33,507 nucleotides of DNA from Gonium pectorale (taxonomy: Eukaryota > Chlorophyta > Chlorophyceae > Chlamydomonadales > Volvocaceae): contig LSYV01000010.1 in NCBI GenBank assembly GCA_001584585.1, positions 859,410 to 892,916 of the forward strand, in the 5' to 3' direction. This document shows positions 10,101 to 18,356 of this stretch, piece by piece. The number at the start of each line of letters is the position of its first letter. Positions within the stretch are counted from its first letter, which is position 1. Both the position numbers and the translations under genes were made by a program. The notes beneath the pieces are model-generated. The model worked only from the letters and a program-made list of their open reading frames with translations, ran no database searches and was not told the DNA's origin.

Positions 10101-13100
10101 CAAAGTGACCCATGGGCCCCGCCACAATACACCGCGCACCGCGCCGCCCGCGCAGCAGCCTGGCCGGCAGCAAGACCAGCACCTCGGCGCCACGGCCCGG
10201 TGGCGCCGCCGTGGCAGCTCCCTCTGCCGCCGCCGCCGCCAACGGCAGCGCTGGCGGCCACACGAAAGCCCCTCCGCTGCCGTCCCCTCCGCCCGTCGCC
10301 GCGTCCGCCGGCAACTCATAAACATCGCTAACGCCGGCATCGCCTGCGGCGGCCTGTGCAATCGTCTGCACAATGCTGTCCCGGACGGCTCGCTCGTCCA
10401 CCCCGCCGCCGCCAGCTGCCTCCGCCGCTACTGGCGCCAGCCACACGTGCAGCTCCTGGTCACCTGCCTGCCCCTGCTGCTGGTGCTGGTCTGGTCCCCC
10501 CTCCTCCTGATCCTGCAGCCCCACGCGAACCAGCATCAGCAGCTGCACGCAGCCCCTGACGGTTACCAGAGAGCGCAGCCGCACTGCGGGCGGTGGCGGC
10601 GGCGACGCAGCAGGTGCGGACGGGCCGCTGCCGCCGCCGCTGCCGCTGCTGTCATGGTCGCCGCCCTCACCATCGGTGCCCTCACCATCGCCGGCGCCAC
10701 TTTCGGTCTCGGGGCTACCGCCGCTGCGGGCGCCCACAGCCTGATAGCTGCCGCCACCGTCGCCGCCGCTGCCACCCTTGCTGCGGTCATCGATGCCCCC
10801 GCCGGCGCCGCCGCTGGCAAGTGCGGTTTGCGGCGACGCCGGCTCTGTCGCGGCCGCCGCATTTCCCATCCCTTGCTCTGCTGCCCCCGCTGCCGCTCTC
10901 ATCCCTTCTGCCGCCGCCGCCATCCTGTTGTACTCACTGAGCGCCGCCTCTGCAGCCCGCCGCACGGCTGCCGCCGCTGCTCCGAATCCGGGCTCGGTTT
11001 CGGAACCGGAAGGCAGATACGGCACCTTGACGCTGATGCTTCGAACACGGCTGCTCCTGCTTCTGCCCTTTGAGGCGCCGCCGACGTTGGCATTGAACAC
11101 AGAACTGCCGGGCGGTGTTACCGACGCCAGCCGCCCGCTCTTTCGGCGGTAGACCGGCTGCGGCCTCGTCGCCAGCGCGGGCGCCGCTGCCTGCGGCAAC
11201 GAAGGCGAGGTCGGCGGCGGCGGCGCCATGCCTCCAGCGGCAAAACCAATGGCCACAGCGGCGTCAGCAGCGGCCGATGGTGACCCAGCCGCCGCCGCCG
11301 GTTCCGCTGGTGAGGGTCTTCGTATCAGTCCGAGGGAACCAAACACGACTCGGGCGCTCCCTGCTCTACCCGCATACGTCGTGTCGGCGGCAGACCGCCG
11401 CTGCGGCCGCCGCCACCCCTGCCACGGCCACCACCACTGACCCCACCACTGCCGCTGCCGTTGCTGCTGCTCCTGGTACTCCTGCTGCTCTTGGCGCCTC
11501 TGCAGGTCCTGGCTCTGCCCCTCGCCACCGCCACCATCGCCGCCGCCACCGTCGCCGCCGCCGCACGCCGCGGCCGCATACAGCGGCCGCAACCGCCGCC
11601 GCTCCCAGATGCTGAGCACGATGTACGGCAGTACGACGATGGTGACGCACTGCGACGCGAGCGCCGTCAGGAGGTGCGGTTGCTGCTGGTCCAGTTGCAT
11701 GCGTCGGTCGATTGCGACGGTGGAGGCGACGGACAGCGTCCACTGGCAGAGCCCCACAATGAGCTGGTCGACGGCCGGGAGCTGCAGGGTTGGGGGTCGG
11801 GCCAAAGCGAGGAGGAGGAGGACACCGGTAACGGGCGTCGACGGAAGCAGAAGGCGGGCTGCCATTGCATGACGTCCCCGTACGGCCTGCCCACGCTTGC
11901 CGTCGCTGCATCTTACACGTGCCGCATCCCGCCGGTGCGCGACCACCAACGCTTACTCGGTACACCACGACGGAGCGCCAGACCAGGAACATCCGCCCGA
12001 TGCGGCGGCGCTCGCCGATCAGGAACTGTGTCGACAGCACCCGCAGCAGGCCCGCGGCAGGGGTCCAGGCCGCCGACACAAGCAGACACAGCTCCGGCAG
12101 AACCACGTTGGCGATGGCCAGGCCGCTTCGAAACCGTTCGTACAGCACAGGCGCCGCTAGCGCCAGCGCCAGCGTCAGGGGCTGCGTCAACAGCAGGGCG
12201 GCCGTGGGGTAGTCCCCCAGGCGCAGCCTGACCCGTGGGTCGATCGCGGCGCCGGTGCGGAGCGTGTACAGCAGCTGCTGCGAGTAGCGGGCATTGCAGG
12301 GGAAGCCGGTGAGGACGGCGTCCACGCGGCGGGCGGCNNNNNNNNNNNNNNNNNNNNCCGCTGCCGTTGCTGCTGCTCCTGGTACTCCTGCTGCTCTTGG
12401 CGCCTCTGCAGGTCCTGGCTCTGCCCCTCGCCACCGCCACCATCGCCGCCGCCACCGTCGCCGCCGCCGCACGCCGCGGCCGCATACAGCGGCCGCAACC
12501 GCCGCCGCTCCCAGATGCTGAGCACGATGTACGGCAGTACGACGATGGTGACGCACTGCGACGCGAGCGCCGTCAGGAGGTGCGGTTGCTGCTGGTCCAG
12601 TTGCATGCGTCGGTCGATTGCGACGGTGGAGGCGACGGACAGCGTCCACTGGCAGAGCCCCACAATGAGCTGGTCGACGGCCGGGAGCTGCAGGGTTGGG
12701 GGTCGGGCCAAAGCGGGGCATGTTTGTTCCAGATGGGGACGAGGAGGAGGAGGACACCGGTAACGGGCGTCGACGGAAGCAGAAGGCGGGCTGCCATTGC
12801 AGGACGTCCCCGTACGGCCTGCCCACGCTTGCCGTCGCTTACACGTGCCGCATCCCGCTTGTGCGCGACCACCAACGCTTACCCGGTACACCACGACGGA
12901 GCGCCAGACCAGGAACATCCGCCCGATGCGGCGGCGCTCGCCGATCAGGAACTGCGTCGACAGCACCCGCAGCAGGCCCGCGGCAGGGGTCCAGGCCGCC
13001 GACACAAGCAGACACAGCTCCGGCAGAACCACGTTGGCGATGGCCAGGCCGCTACGAAACCGTTCGTACAGCACAGGCGCCGCCAGCGCCAGCGCCAGCG

Positions 13101-13614
13101 TCAGGGGCTGCGTAAGCAGCAGGGCGGCCGTGGGGTAGTCGCCCAGGCGCAGCCTGACCCGTGGGTCGATCGCGGCGCCGGTGCGGAGCGTGTACAGCAG
13201 CTGCTGCGAGTAGCGGGCATTGCAGGGGAAGCCGGTGAGGACGGCGTCCACGCGGCGGGCGGCGGGATCCAGAGGGGGTTGCAACGCCTGCAGCAGCCCT
13301 GCCGCCGCCGGACCGCGGCCGCCGCTGCCGTTATCATGGGCACCTTCTGCACCGTTCCCGGCGCAGCTGGCGTTGTAGAGGATGGTTGTCCAGTAGAAGA
13401 AGCATGCAATCACGAAGTCGAGGGTCAGCAGGACGAGGTCTGCGTAGTAGGCCCGGCGTGCGAACCAGAGCCGGTAGGGTAGCCGTCGGGGCTGGCTGGG
13501 TCGGCTAGGCTGCGACGCCGAGCTTCGCGGCTCAGCGTCCGCATCCGCCGCGCTGCGCGGCAAGCCGGCGGCGGCGCGGCCGGTGGACCTTCTCAGGAGC
13601 TTGGGCAACGTCAT
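7150..13614 (-). CDS. Large multi-pass membrane protein, copy 2 (five exons, interrupted by an assembly gap)
   Basis: Family not recognised. Exons, reading along the minus strand, are 13614-12883, 12687 into the gap at 12357-12338, 11781-9968, 9614-8367, 8072-7919 and 7335-7150 (stop TGA). The stretch 12337-11782 on the far side of the gap repeats the end of exon 1 (12337-11957) plus intron 1. With that repeat collapsed, all phases agree and the protein is about 1377 aa. The start is the first ATG after an in-frame TGA. Hydrophobic segments lie near residues 58-80, 161-182, 190-216, 247-267 and 281-303. A loop of several hundred residues rich in Gln, Gly, Ser and Ala follows, then the C-terminal group of membrane spans shared with copy 1. 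Introns of 175-583 bases have GTAAGC, GTAAGG, GTGCGT and GTGGGC donors. The C-terminus ends about 50 residues earlier than in copy 1. Because of the gap, the two halves could derive from different paralogues. Confidence 0.7.
9615..9967 (-). other. Intron 2 of copy 2
   Basis: The donor GTAAGG begins at 9967 and the acceptor GCGCAG ends at 9615. The split codon CG|G gives Arg and restores the frame into the exon shared with copy 1. The acceptor region is nearly identical to positions 121-164 of copy 1, which confirms the boundary. Confidence 0.75.
11452..12337. repeat. Left copy of the ~0.9 kb duplicate flanking the N gap
   Basis: This stretch repeats 12358-13263 almost exactly: the offset is 906 at the start and 926 at the end. 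The difference is explained by a deletion of about 26 bases and a 6-base insertion (ATGCA-like, on the minus strand) in the intron part. It carries the end of exon 1, intron 1 (175 bases here) and the start of exon 2 of the membrane-protein gene. It abuts the run of Ns directly. Confidence 0.9.
12338..12357. other. Assembly gap of 20 Ns
   Basis: Exactly 20 Ns. The sequence to the left ends inside exon 1 of copy 2 (Ala-Ala-Arg-Arg-Val region) and the sequence to the right begins inside exon 2 (Gln-rich region). Each side therefore contains the same piece of gene, and true size and order across the gap are unknown. Confidence 0.95.
12358..13263. repeat. Right copy of the ~0.9 kb duplicate flanking the N gap
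   Basis: This is the partner of 11452-12337. It differs by several substitutions in the exon part, including CTTACCCGG versus CTTACTCGG, AACTGCGTCG versus AACTGTGTCG and GCGTAAGCAG versus GCGTCAACAG, and by the intron indels. Intron 1 is 195 bases here. Confidence 0.9.
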
Positions 13615-13945
13615 CTTTTCTTGCAAGGGACCACTAAATAAGGTAATACCAATTCAGCTCCAGTATCAAAACGTTGTTGGAGGTACTCCTGTGACCATGA
13701 TTCGGGTGTGAGTCGGACGATGTTTGCGTGTCCAGTCTGGCCGCCTGTTTCCTCAAGACCAAGCCTGTCAGTATTATTTTGTTCTGGTTCTATGATTTGA
13801 AGACGACGTCCGGCCTTTATAATACCCATCTAGGTTTGCCCCCGGATGGCAGTACACGCCGCCAGTTAAGGACGTGTACCCTTTTCTTGAAGGGCCGGTT
13901 TTTTTTGCCAGATGAAAGCCCGTTATGGATTAGGCATGCCTGTGG

Positions 13946-14090
13946 CCAAAGTCTGCTTGATCGTGCAACGCCACCGTCTCTCTCGTAATCTGCGGTTGCA
14001 AGAAGCAATTAGCTGCCAAGGTGACTTTGAGCACGGCTTGCGTGAGCAAAAGCGCCCCCCGACCCATGGGACACGCACCTGGCCCCCGTT
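13946..14090. repeat. Duplicated 5' flank of copy 2
   Basis: This stretch resembles 20966-21130: GCTTGATCGTGCAA, ATCTGCGG, GCGTGAGCAA and CGACCCA.GGG are shared in the same order. It lies about 330 bases upstream of the copy 2 start codon; its partner lies about 480 bases upstream of copy 3. I see no other feature in it. Confidence 0.6.
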
Positions 14091-14295
14091 CAGCACGTCC
14101 ATCGGGAAGCCCCTGGCTGAACGCACAATGCGTCCGGTACGAGGGACGGAGGTCTGCCCATTGAAACATGACCCATCAGCATGGAAGGGTTATCGTGGGG
14201 GAAGAGGGTAGAGCCGGCACACGCGGTTGGGAGCGAAGCCCGTCATCATTCGAGAAGCAACCACAGCACGTGCCCCTATCGTGGGGAGGCAGGGT

Positions 14296-14560
14296 TTCGC
14301 GGCTGCGGGTGCTGCTCCAGGTGCAGCGGTAGCAGCAGCGGGAGCTGTGACCCACGGGTCGGCGGCGGCCGCTCTTCGGCGCACGTCTGGCGGTTGCGGG
14401 TGCTGCTGAGGGTACTGCACCTGGCGTCGGTCGCGGCGCCGCTGACGCTGGCGTCGCTGCGGTCCAGGTACGTGGCCCTGTGGTGAGGCCCTACCTGCGA
14501 CGCCGCACATGGCCCCCGTGCGGCCCTTGCGATGCGGTCGCCGCATTCAGTATGACTCTC
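14296..14560 (+). pseudogene. Remnant of a copy 1-like membrane-protein gene
   Basis: On the plus strand this reads the end of the family's large exon: RSSAHVWRLRVLLRVLHL, then ASVAAPLTLA, then the conserved GGTCCAG|GTACGT donor at about 14467. Intron sequence follows that resembles the copy 2 intron (CCCTACCTGCG). The exon is shortened upstream, two codons or more are missing around LTLASLRSR compared with LTLALLTSLRSR, and no downstream exons are found. The sequence instead jumps to the spacer block at 14773. This is a deletion remnant in the same orientation as copy 1. Confidence 0.7.
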
Positions 14561-14772
14561 TGTGGCGCTTCCTGCGTCACATCCTGTGGTTTCTTCACGG
14601 TTGGTTATGGCGCCGGCGGGTGGGGGTATCGATGTGTGGTGGCCGTGCCATGTTGCACGGTCGCAAGCGTGGACGGCTGGGCGGGAGCGCTGACGGGTCA
14701 CTTCGTCACTTGCGTTTCTCCGTCCTCTGTGCTCATGGCTTCATGTCTGTTGCATGTGCCAGGGTTGGTGTG

Positions 14773-15013
14773 GAGTGTAAGGCATCGACGGCAGCACTGC
14801 GGTCTGGTGGGGGTTGTGCGGGCGCTGCCACGCCGCGCGCAGCAGGTCCTTTTGCAAGGGACAAGCATTCCGCCTGCGACGACGACGACGACGACGACGA
14901 CGTCGACGACGACAGCGGCGGCAGCGGCGGCGGGAGACAGTTGCCCGCCATGCTCTGCGCCTTTACCCGATGGGCAGCTTGCGACGGTCGCCGCTGTGGT
15001 AAGCCGGTACGGT
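14773..15013. repeat. Duplicated spacer block, unit 2
   Basis: Partner of 4114-4305, at the same relative place downstream of a plus-strand family copy. It contains an expanded GAC microsatellite, listed separately. A plus-strand frame of about 170 codons crosses it and holds a poly-Asp stretch, but the corresponding frame in unit 1 is not preserved. I do not call a protein. Confidence 0.65.
14878..14913. repeat. (GAC)n microsatellite
   Basis: Twelve consecutive GAC-type triplets with one GTC interruption. The unit 1 partner of this block has only two GAC triplets, so the run expanded after the duplication. Confidence 0.9.
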
Positions 15014-15019
15014 AACGCA

Positions 15020-16770
15020 CGACCACTACAGCCTTCCTCGCCGCAGTCTTCATCTATCCCGCCCACCTCGTTGAATCGGCCCGAGATTGCCTGGTCACCC
15101 GGCCTGCGGTGCGGAGGACTGAGGAGGACTGCGGGGCGCTGGCCAGCGCATATGCGTTCGATCCGCTTGTTCGGTCCATGAGGCGGGGCGTGAGGCGGGG
15201 CGTCGCTACCGGCTGAATGAAGAGCTGAAACGAAAGATGGGGGCCGGCGTGTACCGGGCGGTTGGGTACAAGGCCAGGCAGGAACGGCGAGTGAGGCGAT
15301 GGGGCCTTCCCATGTCCCATCCCATGGGGCCCAACAGACACCACCAACGCTGTGTTGTGTCGATCTCGAGTCGCTTATAGCCGCAAATGGTGAGAGCTCC
15401 GGCTACGAAAAAAGAGAAACCTGCATAGAAAGAGGGAGCCCGCCCCTACGGCCATACACGCCGTTTCCAATAGGCGCGACGTTTCCAATAGGGCGGGCGG
15501 GTACAGAGCAAGACATGTGACGTTCGTCCCGTCCCCCACGCCGCAAGAACGTTGGTGGCATGGGGTGGCTCGTACTGGGCTGCGGTGCAAAGCCGATCGA
15601 GGGCTCGTGCAGGCCAGGTTACCTAAACTCTGGAGTACATTATCTTGGTGCTGGCCTGCAATGCTACTGCTTGAGACATAGTTGCAGTGAGAGCCACGGC
15701 CACGCCCTGGTCCAAGCTGAGTCCAGCACCCGCTTGAACGCGCAAGGGTCCAGTCTTTCCACGGGGCTCGCATCCAAGTGTCACGAGACGCCAAGTATGA
15801 TTCGGAGGTTAGTTGCAGCAACACGGCAGTACGTAACATGTACAACTTGTGCACAACCACGGGCGCCAAGCCACGCCGCGACCAAAGCTTTGCGTTCGTG
15901 CGGACCCTGCAACCGCGCGTGCTCAGACCGTGCGTTTCCTCCGTACGGCACGCCTTTGTACTGCGTACGATAACACCCGTTTCAAATACAACGTCTTTGC
16001 GACCCACGCACGTGGACACCGCGCACCTTGCAGTATGCATGAAGTGCACCGCAAAACCGGACCCAGGAAGAAGTACAACAACTCCCTCTTTCTGTGCAGG
16101 TTTCTCATTTGTTTTACGACGCACGGCAGCACTCCGCCCAACCGCGCAGCCGCCACAGCGGTTGGACCCAACCGCAACAACGACCCTGCTCTAACCACCA
16201 ACCGCCGCCAGCCCAAGCCCGGAGCCTCTGTGCCGGTGCCGGGAGAACACGCGCGAGGCCCCCAGCAGGGGACGCTAGGGCTCCCCCGTGCAAACTTAGC
16301 ACCTTCCTCCATACCTGCGCCCCCCGCATGACCCCGCGCGGACGAAGCGCCCCTCGCTGAAGCCTTTCTAACGAAACCAACCAACCGTTAGGCAAGACAA
16401 ACCTCCCATCCCGCCACCACTATCCCCAAATGCGCCGGCAGGCCATAACCGAAGAGGTCATCTGACCGCGGGGAGCAAGACACGTATACATACCGGACTC
16501 CTAGACCGGACTTTGGTAGCAACACACGCATCGAAGGCGCAGCCCAGGCAAGGCTTTGCCGCTACTGCCGCACTTGTACGTCTGTTCGCGGCGCAAAAGC
16601 GCTGGGGCCAAGCGATCCGACAAACGAATGACAAGCCCGAAATCATACGACGGCGACCACACGATGCCGCCTAGCACCGCACCCGGCGGTGGTTGCGCAA
16701 GCTCACAACCGTGCCGCCGCCGTAGTAAAGATGGCCCACCGGACCATGGAGGACGGACCTGAGAGTGCCC
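15020..16770. other. Spacer without recognisable genes
   Basis: The longest open frame here is about 250 codons on the minus strand (16124-15375). It has no recognisable domain, no continuation across splice sites and codon use unlike the real exons, so I do not call it. Two copies of GTTTCCAATAG lie at about 15467-15490. No other structure was found. Confidence 0.4.
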
Positions 16771-16778
16771 GGCCCGCA

Positions 16779-17290
16779 TCGCCTCCTCCTCCGCAAGCCG
16801 CTCGTCTCACGGTTTCAGCACGGCGACGAACAAACCTACTCCACATAGAACTACCGCAAGCGTCTACGCGCTTCAGCGCTCAACCAGCCAACACTGCAAC
16901 TGCAGGAGTCTGTGCTAGCCAGACCGCCTTCCCAACGGTCACCAGGCGTCACGGAAACGAACGGACAGGTACAGATTTGCGCGTGTACAATAAGAGAGGT
17001 CAGCGGCATGGGGCGGCGCCGCTGGGGACTGATGACTCCGCTGGCGCCCCGGGGGGGGGGCGGGGTAGAACCCCTCCGGACACGACAGGTATGTAAGACA
17101 GGCCATGTACTGCAGGCCAGTGGTGCCGGCCATCGCGAACTGCGGCCGGAGATCCGGCGTTAGGGCTCAACGGTGCCCCCTCACAAACGGGTAACCAACT
17201 CATGAAACCCATCAATTTCGACCCAAACGGCCCCATCTGCACAGATCGATGCGACCCGGAAGGTAACTTACATTGAGCATAGCGTCAACT
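16779..17290. repeat. Duplicated 3' flank of copy 3
   Basis: Partner of 6641-7060, in the same position relative to a minus-strand family copy. Compared with its partner it has extra sequence around 16970-17040, near TGTACAATAAGAGAGG. It contains the TGTAA motif noted separately. Confidence 0.8.
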
Positions 17291-17299
17291 CGTGTTACA
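17268..17299 (-). terminator. TGTAA polyadenylation motifs downstream of copy 3
   Basis: On the minus strand TGTAA occurs at 17299-17295 and 17272-17268, about 90 and 115 bases past the copy 3 stop codon. TGTAA is the established polyadenylation signal of Chlamydomonas and relatives. The matching site near copy 2 reads GGTGATTAATG on the plus strand and has lost it. Confidence 0.5.
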
Positions 17300-17836
17300 C
17301 TAGCGATTGCCACCCCCCAGTCCAAACCCCCAGTGTTACGATGGTAGTAGACCCCCATGGTTTCACTTGCATATTATGTTGGCAACTTAATTCCGTTGGG
17401 AGCGCCCGCGCGCCAGAGCGTCTGTGGCGAAGGACAGCGCCATGCGGACCAGGGCGTACCCCGCCGCCACGGCAACGGCCGGCGCCCGCCAGCCGCCAAA
17501 GGAGCGCAGCGAGACGAAGAACACCGGCAGCAGCCCCGCCATCACGACCCACAGCTCAGGGTACGGCAATATCTGTTGGAACGGCACGGGTACGGCGGGC
17601 GGCCAGGTGGCGTTGGGTGACCGGAAGGGGCGTTGATGACCCCGGAGCCCCGCATAGGTGCGGGTCGGCTCCGCCGGCGCACGGGAACAGGTTACAGGTA
17701 CCCGTCAAAGCCTGTGCGGCCATGGGTAGATAAATCGATAGTCGATAGGGAACGGAAACGTAGGGGCGTGTGCGTGGTGTGTGCTGTGTGGCTCGTACCG
17801 TCGTTGGCCTTGAGCTGCGCGCACCTATGAGCCGTT

Positions 17837-18020
17837 GGGGCCCCATCTATCTGGTCCGCTATGCAGATGACACCGGTGACAAGGCGAGTTTGTGGCAATG
17901 TGACGAAGCCTGGGCCGCCGACGGCGGCTGGGGGCCCGCCTCAGGCGGACCGGTGGGCCCCCATCTATCTGGTCCGCTATGCAGACGACCAGGTATGACA
18001 AGGCGAGTTTGTGGCAGCCA
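17837..18020. repeat. Direct repeat of ~60 bases inside copy 3 intron
   Basis: CCCATCTATCTGGTCCGCTA and its following bases, ending in ACAAGGCGAGTTTGTGGCA, occur at 17840-17900 and again at 17960-18018 with a few changes. The repeat lies between the last two exons of copy 3. The DNA between the two units resembles part of the family's exon 3. Confidence 0.85.
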
Positions 18021-18340
18021 GTGCTGCCGCGAATGCCGCACAAGGAGGTCCACGTCGACCCATAGCTCCACAAACGAGGGAGACTACTCCCACCTAAGCC
18101 TGTAAGCCACCACCTTGGCTGCCTCATGCGACCAGGTCACCCCCCACGCCCGCTCCCCTCACGGCAACCCACCTGCGACAGGCTCGGCCCCAACAGGCCG
18201 CGCAGCAGCCACTGCGGGCTCAGGCGGGAGAACGGGGTGACCCACGGGTCGGGCAGGGGCACCAGCAGCGCGCCCCAAGGGCCCGGCAGCGCGACGGCGG
18301 CCGCAATTGCCACGCCCAACACGCCGTACAGCAGAAAGAC

Positions 18341-18356
18341 GCAGCAGCAGCAGCAG
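18341..18356. repeat. GCA/CAG run at the deletion junction of copy 3
   Basis: GCAGCAGCAGCAGCAG marks the exact point where exon 2-like sequence passes into exon 4-like sequence. It may have provided the microhomology for the deletion. Confidence 0.7.

Noticed and set aside
8153..11073. Long plus-strand frames at 8153-9430 and 9745-11073
   Set aside because: They are antisense to copy 2 exons, and the minus-strand frames keep splice phase and paralogue similarity. GC-rich exons commonly leave the opposite strand open.
15375..16124. Minus-strand open frame of 249 codons
   Set aside because: No recognisable domain, low-complexity-free but random-looking composition, no paralogue and no splice continuity.
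17840..17990. Plus-strand reading YLVRYADD, resembling the reverse-transcriptase catalytic motif
   Set aside because: No other RT motif lies around it, the frame is short, and the repeat's second unit reads the same DNA in another frame. It is explained by a direct repeat within the copy 3 intron.
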